A stretch of DNA of 64,000 nucleotides from Glycomyces lechevalierae (GTDB lineage: Bacteria; Actinomycetota; Actinomycetes; Mycobacteriales; Micromonosporaceae): the NCBI RefSeq assembly GCF_027622945.1, contig NZ_JAPZVQ010000005.1, positions 196,040-260,039 of the forward strand, written 5' to 3'. This document shows positions 1-8,032 of this stretch, one piece after another. Made by a program: the position numbers and the translations under genes. Position 1 is the stretch's first letter; each line of letters starts with the position of its first letter. The notes below the pieces were generated by a model. That model was not told the DNA's origin and ran no database searches. It worked only from the letters and a program-made list of their open reading frames with translations.

Positions 1-291
1 GACGACCGCGAGGACGTCGCGCGAGGACAGGACGAGGTATTCCTCGCCGTTGTACTTGACCTCGGTCCCGCCGTACTTGGAGTAGATGACCACGTCGCCG
101 ACCTTCACGTCGATCGGGAGGCGGTTGCCCTTGTCGTCGAAGGCGCCCGGGCCGACGGCCAGAACGGTGCCCTCCTGGGGCTTCTCCTTGGCGGTGTCGG
201 GGATGACGATGCCCGAGGCGGTGGTGGTCTCGGCCTCGTTCGCCTGGACCACGATGCGGTCGCCCAGCGGCTTGATGGCAGCCTTGCTCAC
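1..291 (-). CDS. groES: Co-chaperonin GroES (partial, C-terminus beyond window)
   Basis: Cytoplasmic 10-kDa lid of the GroEL folding chamber. The minus-strand frame begins GTG at 291 and reads [16 protein letters not shown], the canonical GroES start. It continues through [20 protein letters not shown] and [20 protein letters not shown] and leaves the window before its stop, so only the last few residues are missing. A GGAGA Shine-Dalgarno lies at 298-302. groEL would be expected just beyond base 1. Two CIRCE elements lie upstream, so HrcA repression and heat induction are expected from established knowledge of actinobacterial groESL. Confidence 0.97.
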   Translation of the reverse strand, partial: MSKAAIKPLGDRIVVQANEAETTTASGIVIPDTAKEKPQEGTVLAVGPGAFDDKGNRLPIDVKVGDVVIYSKYGGTEVKYNGEEYLVLSSRDVLAVV

Positions 292-384
292 TTGGTTTCT
301 CCAAACCTGCGTGTTCAATACGGATGTACGCCACGACGGCGCGGGTCTCGTCGTCGCGGGTGCCGAGGCACCGGCCCGTGGCTG

Positions 385-411
385 TTGGCACTCTCGAGGC
401 GAGAGTGCCAA
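385..411. promoter_or_regulatory. CIRCE element 1 (HrcA operator) of groES
   Basis: TTGGCACTC, nine bases, then GAGTGCCAA. This is a perfect 9-9-9 inverted repeat matching the CIRCE pattern TTAGCACTC-N9-GAGTGCTAA, lying about 95 bases upstream of the groES start. Confidence 0.95.
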
Positions 412-425
412 GCCGATCATAGCGC

Positions 426-452
426 TTAGCAATCTCGGTCTGCGAGTGCTAA
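426..452. promoter_or_regulatory. CIRCE element 2 (HrcA operator) of groES
   Basis: TTAGCAATC, nine bases, then GAGTGCTAA. The right half is the exact consensus and the left half has one mismatch. Its start is 41 bp from that of the first CIRCE. Paired CIRCE sites are common before groESL in actinomycetes. Confidence 0.9.
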
Positions 453-541
453 GGGTCAAGATAGTTCGCCCAGGTGGGGACGTCAACGCCGGGTCTGCGA
501 AGTCATAGCCCCGCGACCGCGGGTACCGCCGGTGAGGGATC

Positions 542-1720
542 ATGAAACCCGTGGAACCCAGCCTGCTCGCCGCCCTCCGGGCCGACCCCGAGCTCCAGCG
601 CGCCGCCGCCGAGGCCCTCGCCCGCGACGGCGACCGCGCCCCGCTCGCGCTCCGCAAGGCCGGCGTCACACCGGATCTCGCCGCCGCCGCCCTCACCCTC
701 GCCGACCTCCGGCGCCACGCCGCGGCCAAGTTCGGCGCCCGCGCCGAGCGCCTCTACTTCACCCGCGCCGGTCTGGAACAGGCCACGCGATGGGTCGTCG
801 CGGAGCGCCGCGCCGCCCGGTTCGCGCGCCACGCGACGACGGTGACCGACCTGTGCTGTGGCCTCGGCACCGAGGCCCTGGCGTTCGCGGAGGCGGGCAT
901 GGCGGTCAAGGCCGTGGACATGAGCGAGGAGACGGCCGAGTACGCGAAGGCGAACGCCGAAGCGGCGGGCGTCAGGGTCGAGATCGAAGTGGGCGACGCG
1001 CTGGAGACCCCGATCGCCGATTCGGCCTTCGCCGACCCGGCCCGCCGCTCGGGTTCGACGAGGAACTTCAACCCGGCCGACTACTCGCCGCCGCTGGACC
1101 GGGTGCTGGACCACATGGCATCGACGCGTTTCGCCGCCCTGAAACTCGGACCGGGCATCAGCCACGACTGGATTCCCGAAGGCGCCGAAGCGGAATGGGT
1201 GTCGGTGGACCGGGACGTGGTCGAGGCGTGCCTGTGGCTGGGCGAAGCGGCCGAAGTGCCGCGGCGCGCGAGCCTGTGCAAGGCGGGCGAGTGGCACGAG
1301 CTGACCGGCAGCGGTGAGGAGAAAGCCCGGGTCGGAGCAGTAGCCGCCTACCTTTATGAACCCGATGGGGCGGTGATCAGGGCGGGCCTGGTGGCGGAGC
1401 TGGCCGAGACACTGGAAGCCCACACGGCGAACGAGACCATCGCCTACCTCTACAGCGACCGGCTCGTCGAGACCCCGTTCGCCAGGGCCTGGAAGGTCGA
1501 AGAGGTCTGGCCCCTCCACCCCAAGAAGCTCAAAGCCCTGCTCGCAGAACGAGGCATCGGCCGCCTCACGATCAAGCAGCGCGGCACCGGCATCGACCCC
1601 GCAGCCCTCAGAAAGCAGCTCAAACTCAAGGGCCCCAACGAGGCGACCCTTGTCGCGACCAGGGTCGGAACGGACCACGTGGCGATCCTCTGCCGGGAAG
1701 TCAGCGCTGCCAGCCTTTGA
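542..1720 (+). CDS. Class I SAM-dependent methyltransferase with THUMP-like C-terminal domain
   Basis: A 392-residue cytoplasmic protein. A helical N-terminal region (about 1-95) precedes a Rossmann methyltransferase core with motif [12 protein letters not shown] at residues 103-113 and an acidic post-I strand KAVDMSEE near 123-130. DPARR at 165-169 sits where the catalytic or substrate motif of related RNA/DNA methyltransferases lies. The C-terminal third resembles the THUMP-like domain found with these proteins. The ATG at 542 follows GTGAGGGATC. The gene converges on the minus-strand ATPase and shares its last 20 bases with it. The substrate is unknown; RNA is the likeliest guess by family. 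Confidence 0.8.
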   Translation: MKPVEPSLLAALRADPELQRAAAEALARDGDRAPLALRKAGVTPDLAAAALTLADLRRHAAAKFGARAERLYFTRAGLEQATRWVVAERRAARFARHATTVTDLCCGLGTEALAFAEAGMAVKAVDMSEETAEYAKANAEAAGVRVEIEVGDALETPIADSAFADPARRSGSTRNFNPADYSPPLDRVLDHMASTRFAALKLGPGISHDWIPEGAEAEWVSVDRDVVEACLWLGEAAEVPRRASLCKAGEWHELTGSGEEKARVGAVAAYLYEPDGAVIRAGLVAELAETLEAHTANETIAYLYSDRLVETPFARAWKVEEVWPLHPKKLKALLAERGIGRLTIKQRGTGIDPAALRKQLKLKGPNEATLVATRVGTDHVAILCREVSAASL

Positions 1721-3125
1721 TCAGGTCGTCGGGCCCGAAGGCACCGTCGAGACCCTTGCAGTCGAAGCCGCTGCGGGATACACCGACCAACGGCAGATCC
1801 TCGTCAGTAAGCGCTGCCCGATGGTTCTGCAGCGCAGTCAGGTCGCGCCGGTCGAACTTGTCGTTGTCGAGCCACTTGATCGAACCGACGAAAAGCAGCT
1901 CTTTCGCCACCGGGGCATCGTCTGCACCGACGATGTCGATCTCGACATCATTGCTGCGGGTCCAGTAGCCACCGATCTTTCGGGCGTACGGAATCGACTG
2001 CGAGGGAAGCGTCCTTGCTAGCGACTCCCTGACCAGCGGCTCGATCGCCCGGCCCCGCCAGCTGGTCCAGGACGCACGGATCCGGTTCACGACCAGGTCT
2101 CCTCGGAGCCGCTCGATCTCGTCCAGGTACGGTTCGACGAGCGCGAGCCAGAACCTCAGGTACGGGTCGTCGATCGTGTACCTGCGCTCTTTCGAAGGTC
2201 TCAGGGAAACCGGCAGATTCGAGGCGACGATCCCTTTCTGCACCAGGAGATCCAGGGCGCGGCTCAGGGTTGAATGTGAAATGCCACCGGCGGCGCGGGC
2301 GATATTGGTGAAAGTCCGTTCGCCGCTGCCGATGGCCCTCAGCACATGCTCCGCCATGGCTTGATCGGGAAATTCGGCGGCGAGCATGAGCCGCGCAGAC
2401 ACCACCAGTGCGGAGAGCGGCTTGGCGAGCGACCGTTCGAGGAAATCCCACAGGCCCGCGCCCTTCCGCCAGTCGGCGCAGATCAGCGGGAGGCCGCCCG
2501 TGACCAGGGCCGCGTCGAAGGCGGCAGCGGGTTCGAGGCCGAGCATCTGCCCGATCTCGGCCGGGTTGAGCGGTCCGAGCACCATCTCCGTTCCGCGCTG
2601 ATGGAACGGTCGGTCATAGCTGTTGAGAGCCTTCATCATCGACAAGTCAGAGCCGATGAGCAGCAATAGGACGGGCTTACGGGACAACTGCCGATCCCAG
2701 GCGCGCTGCAGGATGCCTTCGAAGGCGTCCACTCGGTCCATCAGGTACGGGACTTCGTCGAGAACCACCAGACTCGGGGTGTCGTCGGGCAAGATGTCGG
2801 CGAGCAGTCGAAGGGCGGCGCTCCAGTTGGCCGGCGGGTCTTCGAGATATTGGGCGCGCTCGGGGAGATCGGAGTCGGCGACCGCTTCGCTGAAGCTTTC
2901 GAGCTCGCCCCCGGGGACCTCTCGGGCAGCGGTGAAGAACAGGGTCGGCAGGCGGGAACGCCGGGTGAACTCCTCGACCAGAGCCGACTTGCCCACACGC
3001 CGACGGCCGCGCAGCATCAGGCACTTGCCGGGGCTGCGGTGCTCGATGCCCTCCTTGACACCGTCAAGGACATCATCGAGCATGGCGAGCTCTCTGCTTC
3101 GCCCGACGAAATCGTCCATGCGCAC
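1701..3125 (-). CDS. AAA+ ATPase of the archaeal-ATPase/DUF234 family
   Basis: A 474-residue protein. Walker A is GRRRVGKS at residues 40-47 and Walker B is LVVLDE at 119-124. A winged-helix-like segment (about 270-325, ISHSTLSRALDLLVQKGIV) follows, then a C-terminal DUF234-like domain with a PD-(D/E)XK-like signature (DVEIDIV, then ELLFVGSIKW). Proteins of this family are usually single genes of unknown role; a nucleic-acid transaction is inferred from the nuclease-like tail. The gene shares 20 bases with the convergent methyltransferase. Its upstream region is unusually dense in dyads (see 3147-3231), suggesting tight control. I see no partner gene for it, such as a toxin or an antiphage effector. 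Confidence 0.8.
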   Translation of the reverse strand: MRMDDFVGRSRELAMLDDVLDGVKEGIEHRSPGKCLMLRGRRRVGKSALVEEFTRRSRLPTLFFTAAREVPGGELESFSEAVADSDLPERAQYLEDPPANWSAALRLLADILPDDTPSLVVLDEVPYLMDRVDAFEGILQRAWDRQLSRKPVLLLLIGSDLSMMKALNSYDRPFHQRGTEMVLGPLNPAEIGQMLGLEPAAAFDAALVTGGLPLICADWRKGAGLWDFLERSLAKPLSALVVSARLMLAAEFPDQAMAEHVLRAIGSGERTFTNIARAAGGISHSTLSRALDLLVQKGIVASNLPVSLRPSKERRYTIDDPYLRFWLALVEPYLDEIERLRGDLVVNRIRASWTSWRGRAIEPLVRESLARTLPSQSIPYARKIGGYWTRSNDVEIDIVGADDAPVAKELLFVGSIKWLDNDKFDRRDLTALQNHRAALTDEDLPLVGVSRSGFDCKGLDGAFGPDDLIKGWQR

Positions 3126-3146
3126 CTCACTAAGCTATCGACCTAA

Positions 3147-3183
3147 ATACTATCGCTGGAGATAGTATCGCTTCCGATAGTAA
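3147..3183. promoter_or_regulatory. Overlapping dyads (operator candidates) before the DUF234 ATPase
   Basis: ATACTATC-GCTGGA-GATAGTAT (3147-3168) is a perfect 8-6-8 inverted repeat. It overlaps TATCG-CTTC-CGATA (3166-3179), and a further GATAGTAA half-site sits at 3176-3183. The cluster begins 22 bases upstream of the ATG at 3125, a typical repressor position. Confidence 0.65.
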
Positions 3184-3190
3184 CAAGGCT

Positions 3191-3231
3191 GGTACTACCG
3201 CGGTGCGGTACTACCACCCAGCGGTAGTACG
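3191..3231. repeat. Three phased 9-bp near-palindromes, 16-bp period
   Basis: GGTACTACC at 3191, GGTACTACC at 3207 and GGTAGTACG at 3223 recur at exactly 16-bp spacing. Each is almost its own reverse complement. They lie just upstream of the GATAGTA cluster and just past the hairpin ending the CGNR gene, so they probably belong to the ATPase promoter. Confidence 0.6.
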
Positions 3232-3251
3232 CCGCGGGAGCATTCCCGCGG
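3232..3251 (-). terminator. Hairpin downstream of the CGNR gene
   Basis: CCGCGGGA, loop GCAT, TCCCGCGG. It lies 26 bases past the stop of the minus-strand CGNR gene. There is no strong U-tract on that strand, so it is only a probable terminator. Confidence 0.45.
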
Positions 3252-3276
3252 GTTTCGCCAGAGCGGGGCGAGCGCC

Positions 3277-3798
3277 TCAGGCGTGGCGGTCTTGGAAGCG
3301 CTTGGCTTTGGCGCGGTTGCCGCAGGTCTCCATGGAGTGCCAGCGGCGGGAGCCGTTGCGGGTGGTGTCGAGGTACCAGAGGATGCAGTTCGGGTTGGCG
3401 CACTTGCGGATGCGGTCGGGGCGGGACTCGAGGAGGTCGAGGAGGGCGACGGCGGCGCGCCAGCCGGGGAGGCGGGCGGGGTCGTCGACCTCGTCGGTGA
3501 GGGTCGGGACGCCGCCGAGGAGGCGGGGGCGGCGGACGCCGTGGGCGAGGACGGCGTTGAGCTTCGCTTCGGCGCCTTCGGTTTTCGCGACGACGGCGCG
3601 GATCGCTTCGCGGGCCTCGATGAGGTGGGGCTTGACCTCGGACTCCGGGGCGTCGAGCGGGAAGTCGTGTTCGGCCAGCCAGTCCTGAAGTGCGCCTGGG
3701 GTTTCGAGCATGTCGAAGGGTGCGCCGCCGCTCATCCACGTGGTGTTGAGGAGATCGAGCGGGAGCGGTTCGCCGGTGAGCGGTCGCGTGACGGTCAT
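3277..3798 (-). CDS. CGNR zinc-finger (ABATE domain) regulator
   Basis: A 173-residue protein with an N-terminal stress-induced-regulator (ABATE) region (RPLTGEPLPLDLLNTTW) and a C-terminal CGNR zinc finger. The Zn ligands are in CANPNC and in TCGNRAKAKRFQ. The family is thought to bind DNA. I chose the ATG at 3798, which begins MTVTRPLTGE; a TTG at 3840 would add 14 residues that do not look conserved and would overlap the operators. The gene is divergent from the AhpD-like/HPP/NTF2-like operon, and the 113-bp gap holds strong palindromes. It is probably the local regulator of that operon and of itself (inference). Confidence 0.85.
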   Translation of the reverse strand: MTVTRPLTGEPLPLDLLNTTWMSGGAPFDMLETPGALQDWLAEHDFPLDAPESEVKPHLIEAREAIRAVVAKTEGAEAKLNAVLAHGVRRPRLLGGVPTLTDEVDDPARLPGWRAAVALLDLLESRPDRIRKCANPNCILWYLDTTRNGSRRWHSMETCGNRAKAKRFQDRHA

Positions 3799-3833
3799 CT
3801 CGCAAGTATAACCGGTAAAAGTCTTGTAGTCGG

Positions 3834-3850
3834 TTAGCAAGGGGCGCTAA
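3834..3850. promoter_or_regulatory. TTAGC dyad (secondary operator half-sites)
   Basis: TTAGC-N7-GCTAA, sharing the TTAGC core with the strong palindrome 30 bp to the right. A further AACCGG occurs at 3810-3815. Together they suggest repeated binding sites for the CGNR protein. Confidence 0.45.
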
Positions 3851-3864
3851 TGTTCTCCTCGTGA

Positions 3865-3890
3865 AACCGGCTAAACAAAGTTAGCCGGTT
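3865..3890. promoter_or_regulatory. Perfect 10-6-10 palindrome between divergent CGNR and AhpD-like genes
   Basis: AACCGGCTAA, spacer ACAAAG, TTAGCCGGTT. It is centred 33 bp upstream of the AhpD-like start at 3911, where a repressor would block the rightward promoter. Confidence 0.75.
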
Positions 3891-3910
3891 AGAAGTGAAA
3901 GGCACGCCCC

Positions 3911-4453
3911 ATGTCACGCCTCCCCCTGATCCAGCCGGACACCGCCAACCGCCAGGCCGCCGAGCTCCTCGCCGGCGTGCAGCAGGCCCTCGGCGTCACC
4001 CCGAACATGACGAAGGCGATGGCCAACAGCCCCGCCGTCCTCAAGGGCTACCTCGGCTTCTCCGGCGCGCTCGCCGCCGGGGTGCTGCCCGCGCACCTCC
4101 GCGAACGGCTGTCCTTGCTTGTGGCGCAGGAGAACGGCTGCGACTACTGCCTCTCGGCCCACACGTACCTGGGCGAGAGGCGCGGCAAGCTCGACGCCGG
4201 CCAGATCGCGGCCGCACGGCGCGGTGAGGCCGAGGAGCCGAAATCCGCTGCGGCCCTGGCGTTCGCGAAAGCGGTGCTGCGCAGCAAGGGCGGCGTCGAG
4301 GACGCCGAGCTGAAGACCGCCCGCGAGGCGGGCCTCAGCGACGAGGAGATCGCCGAAGTGGTCGCCACCGTCGCGCTCCAGGTCTTCACCAACTACTTCA
4401 ACAAGACCGCCGACACCGACATCGACTGGCCGGTCGTCCGGCACGACCACTAG
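3911..4453 (+). CDS. Carboxymuconolactone decarboxylase/AhpD-like protein
   Basis: A 180-residue protein with the AhpD-type redox signature [11 protein letters not shown]: Cys77, Cys80 and His84. This is the CxxC...H pattern of alkylhydroperoxidase-like enzymes that use a thiol relay to reduce peroxides or related electrophiles. The helical fold and length fit peroxidase-related AhpD proteins rather than true decarboxylases. The ATG at 3911 follows GAAAGG (3898-3903). It is the first gene of a three-gene operon under the CGNR-associated palindrome, suggesting an oxidative or xenobiotic stress role. The substrate is not determinable here. Confidence 0.85.
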   Translation: MSRLPLIQPDTANRQAAELLAGVQQALGVTPNMTKAMANSPAVLKGYLGFSGALAAGVLPAHLRERLSLLVAQENGCDYCLSAHTYLGERRGKLDAGQIAAARRGEAEEPKSAAALAFAKAVLRSKGGVEDAELKTAREAGLSDEEIAEVVATVALQVFTNYFNKTADTDIDWPVVRHDH

Positions 4454-4494
4454 GACCCGAGCGGCAAGCGCCGCAACGGAAACGGAGAACCCCC

Positions 4495-4986
4495 ATGACC
4501 ACCCTTCCGAAACCCCAGACCGCCAGGCCCGCCTGGGTCCAGACCGCCGTGCCGACCCTCGCCGGACTCCTCGGCCTCCTCGCACTCGCCGGACTCGAAG
4601 AGGCGACCGGCGCCGCCCTGTTCGCGCTGCCGTGGGTCGCGGCCGTCGGCATCATCGCCGTCGCCCCGCAGGCGCCGTTCGCGCAGCCCCGGAACATGCT
4701 GATCGGCCAGGTCAGCGCCGGCGTCGTCGGCCTCGCCGCCGTCGCGGTCATGGGCCCGTCGATCTGGACCGCCGCCGTCGCGGCCGGCCTGGCCACCGCG
4801 CCGATGGTCGCCCTGAAGGCGCCGCACCCGCCCGCGACGGCGACGGCCGCGCTCATCGGCGCGACCGGACCCTCGCTGTGGTTCCTCGTCGACCCGATCC
4901 TCCTCGCCAGCGCCGCGACCGTCCTCGTCGGATGGCTGATCGGCAAGGCCCTGCCGGGGCACAAGTACCCGGCCCGCTGGTGGTAA
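4495..4986 (+). CDS. HPP family integral membrane protein
   Basis: A 163-residue membrane protein with four or five hydrophobic segments. The family signature HPP is at residues 111-113 ([13 protein letters not shown]), and the preceding conserved loop is [12 protein letters not shown] proteins occur in the bacterial inner membrane and are implicated in nitrite transport in plastids and cyanobacteria; the role here is open. ATG 4495 follows GGAG. It lies between the AhpD-like gene and the NTF2-like gene with short gaps, so all three are probably co-transcribed. Confidence 0.85.
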   Translation: MTTLPKPQTARPAWVQTAVPTLAGLLGLLALAGLEEATGAALFALPWVAAVGIIAVAPQAPFAQPRNMLIGQVSAGVVGLAAVAVMGPSIWTAAVAAGLATAPMVALKAPHPPATATAALIGATGPSLWFLVDPILLASAATVLVGWLIGKALPGHKYPARWW

Positions 4987-4998
4987 CCCCAACCGCTC

Positions 4999-5041
4999 TG
5001 AAAGTCGTTGCCTTGAAAGTCGTTGCTTTGAAAGGAAATGC
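4999..5041 (+). repeat. 15-bp tandem repeat carrying the ribosome-binding region
   Basis: TGAAAGTCGTTGC at 4999 and 5014, and the variant TGAAAGGAAATGC at 5029, form three copies at 15-bp spacing immediately before the ATG at 5043. Only the last copy carries the purine-rich GAAAGGAAA that serves as Shine-Dalgarno. Confidence 0.8.
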
Positions 5042-5042
5042 C

Positions 5043-5477
5043 ATGTCCCGTCCTCCCCTGCCCCCGTTCACCGCCGAGTCCGCCGCCGCGAAGGTGCAGG
5101 CCGCCGAAGACGGCTGGAACACCCGCGATCCCGAGCGTGTGGCGCTGGCGTACACGCCGGATTCGGTGTGGCGCAACCGTTCCGAGTTCCTGACCGGCCG
5201 CGAGGAGATCAAGCGGTTCCTCGCCGCGAAGTGGGCGCGGGAGCACGAGTACGCGCTGCGGAAGCAGTTGTGGGCGTTCACCGAGGACCGCATCGCGGTG
5301 AAGTTCCAGTACGAGTGGCACGACGACGAGGGCCGGTGGTGGCGCAGCTACGGCAACGAGCTGTGGGAGTTCGACGCCGAGGGCCTGATGCGCCGCCGCG
5401 AGGCGAGCATCAACGATGTCGAGATCGCGGAGGCGGATCGGACGATCTTCGGTCCGCGTCCCGACAGCGAACGCTGA
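5043..5477 (+). CDS. NTF2-like (DUF1348/SnoaL-type) protein
   Basis: A 144-residue protein typical of DUF1348 members: [37 protein letters not shown] and [12 protein letters not shown]. These are small cone-shaped NTF2-fold proteins, some of which are enzymes with acidic or histidine active sites, but no reaction is known for this subfamily. It is the last gene of the CGNR-linked operon, followed directly by a strong terminator. The start at 5043 is set by the GAAAGGAAA just upstream. Confidence 0.85.
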   Translation: MSRPPLPPFTAESAAAKVQAAEDGWNTRDPERVALAYTPDSVWRNRSEFLTGREEIKRFLAAKWAREHEYALRKQLWAFTEDRIAVKFQYEWHDDEGRWWRSYGNELWEFDAEGLMRRREASINDVEIAEADRTIFGPRPDSER

Positions 5478-5482
5478 GGAAG

Positions 5483-5514
5483 AGCCGGGCGCCCGCCACG
5501 AGCGGGGCCCGGCT
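5483..5514 (+). terminator. Intrinsic terminator of the AhpD-like/HPP/NTF2-like operon
   Basis: AGCCGGGC ... GCCCGGCT followed by TTCGTCGTTGTT, six bases after the stop. Confidence 0.75.
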
Positions 5515-5539
5515 TTCGTCGTTGTTCTGGAAGGCGCTG

Positions 5540-5929
5540 TTAAGGCAGGCGCGCGGTGAGGTCGACTTCGACGAGTTGGCCCGCGTAGCCGAGGGCGGTC
5601 ACGCCGACGACGGTGCTCGCGGCCTTGAAGGCGGGCCCGAGCGGGGTCCGTTCGGAGAAGTGGTGCCAGGCGGCGCCGACGACGGCGCTGTCGGCGCTCA
5701 CGACGTAGACGACGGAGCGGATGACGTCGTCGGGGGCGGCCCCGACCGACGCGAGTGCGGCGATGGCGTTCTCGGCGACCTGGTCGATCTGGGCGCTGAG
5801 GTCGCCGATGCCGACGACCTGCTGGTCGGCGTCGACGGGGCACTGCCCGGCGAGCATCGCGAGGCGTCCGGCCTCGACCACGGTCACGTGCTCGTATCCC
5901 CCGGTGGGGTGGAGTTCGGTGTCTGACAC
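5540..5929 (-). CDS. RidA (YjgF/YER057c/UK114) family protein
   Basis: A 129-residue protein with the RidA fold. Recognisable segments are LAMLAGQCPVDADQQVVG, QIDQVAENAIAALASVGA, DVIRSVVYVV and the C-terminal VEVDLTARLP. Classical RidA proteins hydrolyse reactive enamine/imine intermediates from PLP enzymes. The catalytic arginine usual near residue 105 (IEVEAIA-type C-terminus preceded by PxR) is not evident, so this may be a non-canonical Rid subfamily. It stands alone, convergent with the NTF2-like operon. Confidence 0.8.
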   Translation of the reverse strand: MSDTELHPTGGYEHVTVVEAGRLAMLAGQCPVDADQQVVGIGDLSAQIDQVAENAIAALASVGAAPDDVIRSVVYVVSADSAVVGAAWHHFSERTPLGPAFKAASTVVGVTALGYAGQLVEVDLTARLP

Positions 5930-5974
5930 ACCGCGAGTCTATGGCCGGTGCCGTTGCGCCGGAACCGGTTTTCG

Positions 5975-6487
5975 CTAGTCGGGGTGGGCGATCCTGTAGC
6001 GGAGGTTCGCGTCCTTCTCGGTGACCATGCGTTCGAGGTCGACCTGGTAGTTGGCGATCTTGCCGCGGAGGGTCTCGTCGGCGGCGCCGAGGATGCGCAC
6101 GGCGAGGAGGCCGGCGTTCTTGGCGCCGGCGATGGAGACGGTGGCGACGGGGATGCCGGCGGGCATCTGGACGATGGACATGAGGGAGTCCATGCCGTCG
6201 AGGTATTTGAGGGGGACGGGCACGCCGATGACGGGCAGCGGGGTCGCGGAGGCGACCATGCCGGGCAGGTGGGCGGCGCCGCCGGCCCCGGCGATGATGA
6301 CCTGGAGGCCGCGGGAGGCGGCGGAGTCGGCGTAGCTGAGCATGCCGTGGGGGGTGCGGTGGGCGGAGACGACGCGGACTTCGTAGGGGACGCCGAAGTC
6401 GGTGAGGGCTTCGGTGGCCGGTTCCATGGTGGGCCAGTCGGAGTCGGAGCCCATGATGACGCCGACCCGGGGTTTCTGCTCTGCCAT
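5975..6487 (-). CDS. purE: N5-carboxyaminoimidazole ribonucleotide mutase
   Basis: Class I PurE, 170 residues, converting N5-CAIR to CAIR in purine biosynthesis. Visible motifs are the substrate-binding GSDSDWPTM (13-21), SAHRTP (about 40-45), the [16 protein letters not shown] loop and [15 protein letters not shown]. The ATG at 6487 overlaps the purK stop by one base (TAATG), showing translational coupling. PurK supplies the N5-CAIR substrate, so the two act in sequence. Confidence 0.97.
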   Translation of the reverse strand: MAEQKPRVGVIMGSDSDWPTMEPATEALTDFGVPYEVRVVSAHRTPHGMLSYADSAASRGLQVIIAGAGGAAHLPGMVASATPLPVIGVPVPLKYLDGMDSLMSIVQMPAGIPVATVSIAGAKNAGLLAVRILGAADETLRGKIANYQVDLERMVTEKDANLRYRIAHPD

Positions 6488-7620
6488 TACTCGCCTTCCT
6501 GGAGCCATTTGGCGGCCCGCAGGGCGCGGCGCCGCAGCACGTCGGGGTCGTCGCCGCAGACGGTGACGTGGCCGATCTTGCGGCCGGGGCGCACGGCCTT
6601 GCCGTAGAGGTGGACGTGCGCGCCGGGGTCCTCGGCGAGGAGGTGCTGGAGGCGTTCGTCGATGCGGGGGCCGCCGGGGGCGCCGCCGAGGACGTTGGCC
6701 ATCACGGTGTAGGGCGCGGCGGTCTCGGTGGCGCCGAGGGGGTAGTCGAGGACGGCGCGGAGGTGCTGCTCGAACTGGCTGGTGCGGGCGCCTTCGATGG
6801 TCCAGTGGCCGGAGTTGTGGGCGCGCATGGCGAGTTCGTTGACGAAGAGGCCGTGGGAGGTCTGGAAGAGCTCGACGGCGAGCATGCCGCAGACGCCGAG
6901 TTCGCTCGCGATGGTCTCGGCGATGCGGCGGGCTTCGGCGGCGGTCTCGTCGTTCAGGTGCGGGGCGGGGGCGATCACTTCGGTGCAGACGCCGCCGGTC
7001 TGGACGGTCTCGACGACCGGGTAGACGGCGGTCTCGCCGCGCGGGGAGCGGGCGATCTGGACGGCGAGTTCGCGCTGGAGGGCCATGCGGTCCTCGGCGA
7101 TGAGGCGGATGCCGGAGGCGAGGACGGCCTGGGCGTCGGCGGGGGTGTCGATCATCCAGACGCCCTTGCCGTCGTAGCCGCCGGTGGCGGCCTTGAGGAC
7201 GCAGGGGAGGCCGAAGGCCTCGACGTCGGAGATGGAGTCGACGGGGGCCCAGCGGGGCTGCGGGAGGCCGAGGGCGGCGAGGCGCGTGCGCATGGCCTGC
7301 TTGTCCTGGGCGTAGAGCAGGGCCTCGGGGCGGGGCTGGACTTCGACGCCTTCGGCGACGAGCGTCTGGAGGGCGTCCTGGGGGACGTGCTCGTGGTCGA
7401 AGGTGACCACGCTGCAGCCCTTGGCGAAGGCACGGAGGTCGTCGAGGTTGCGGTAGTCGCCGAGGCTGGTGGCGGGGGTGACGACCGCGGCGCTCTCGGC
7501 GGGGTCGCCGGCGAGCACTTTGAGGCACTGGCCGAGGGCGATGGCGGCTTGATGGGTCATGCGGGCGAGCTGACCGGCGCCGATCATGCCCACCGTCGGA
7601 AGTTGCGTCGCGGCGTCCAC
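6487..7620 (-). CDS. purK: N5-carboxyaminoimidazole ribonucleotide synthase
   Basis: ATP-grasp enzyme making N5-CAIR from AIR, ATP and bicarbonate. The N-terminal [11 protein letters not shown] is the typical PurK start. ATP-grasp elements include [13 protein letters not shown] and [15 protein letters not shown], where the metal and carbamate sites lie. The frame is open to 7722, but the added residues (rich in R and P) are unlike PurK. I chose the GTG at 7620, which puts the glycine-rich motif about 12 residues in; no convincing Shine-Dalgarno marks it, so the start is uncertain. Length is then 377 residues, normal for the family. Confidence 0.93.
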   Translation of the reverse strand: MDAATQLPTVGMIGAGQLARMTHQAAIALGQCLKVLAGDPAESAAVVTPATSLGDYRNLDDLRAFAKGCSVVTFDHEHVPQDALQTLVAEGVEVQPRPEALLYAQDKQAMRTRLAALGLPQPRWAPVDSISDVEAFGLPCVLKAATGGYDGKGVWMIDTPADAQAVLASGIRLIAEDRMALQRELAVQIARSPRGETAVYPVVETVQTGGVCTEVIAPAPHLNDETAAEARRIAETIASELGVCGMLAVELFQTSHGLFVNELAMRAHNSGHWTIEGARTSQFEQHLRAVLDYPLGATETAAPYTVMANVLGGAPGGPRIDERLQHLLAEDPGAHVHLYGKAVRPGRKIGHVTVCGDDPDVLRRRALRAAKWLQEGE

Positions 7621-7718
7621 GGCCAGAGCGTAACCCGGGCCGCGACCTCGGGTTCGGCGTTCGGGACGCGGCGTGACCTGCGCCCTTGGCGCAGCTTGCA
7701 GGCCATATATTGGCATGG

Positions 7719-7979
7719 TCAACCGGTCATGGGACGTTCTGCGGCGGTGGAGGCGGCGAGTTCGTCGGCGGTGGTGCCGAGGGCGTCGCAGAGGGCCATG
7801 ATGGTGAAGAACGCCGGTGTGGCGATGCGCCCGGTCTCGATCTTGCGCAGCGTCTCCGGGGAGATGCCGGCCTCGGCGGCGACGTCGAGGAGGCTGCGGG
7901 AGCCGCGTGCTTCGCGCAGCGCCCGGCCGAGCGCGCGTCCGCGGTCGTGCTCTTCGGGCCTCAGCGGCGGTCGAATCAT
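7719..7979 (-). CDS. XRE-family helix-turn-helix regulator
   Basis: An 86-residue protein that is nearly all a Cro/CI-type [23 protein letters not shown] then [15 protein letters not shown] and [21 protein letters not shown] 7979 gives a compact domain. It is divergent from a methionine aminopeptidase gene; the 53-bp gap contains GGTAT/ATACC dyads, so autoregulation with joint control of the aminopeptidase is likely (inference). Confidence 0.85.
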   Translation of the reverse strand: MIRPPLRPEEHDRGRALGRALREARGSRSLLDVAAEAGISPETLRKIETGRIATPAFFTIMALCDALGTTADELAASTAAERPMTG

Positions 7980-7982
7980 ATC

Positions 7983-8010
7983 GGTATTATAGTACCGGTA
8001 TACAAATACC
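7983..8010. promoter_or_regulatory. GGTA/TACC dyads between XRE regulator and map
   Basis: GGTA-N6-TACC at 7983-7996 and GGTAT-N4-ATACC at 7997-8010 are two adjacent 14-bp dyads filling most of the divergent gap, a good candidate operator for the XRE protein. Confidence 0.55.
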
Positions 8011-8032
8011 AACGATGTCTGAAAGGCCGTCC

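Noticed and set aside
503..1678. 391-residue minus-strand ORF
   Set aside because: It is antisense to the methyltransferase, with Arg/Gly-rich shadow composition and no ribosome site.
3799..3840. TTG start for the CGNR gene
   Set aside because: Adds 14 unconserved residues and overlaps the operator region.
7621..7722. Extended N-terminus of PurK
   Set aside because: Arg/Pro-rich and unlike PurK, and reaches into the XRE gene end; the GTG at 7620 fits the family better.
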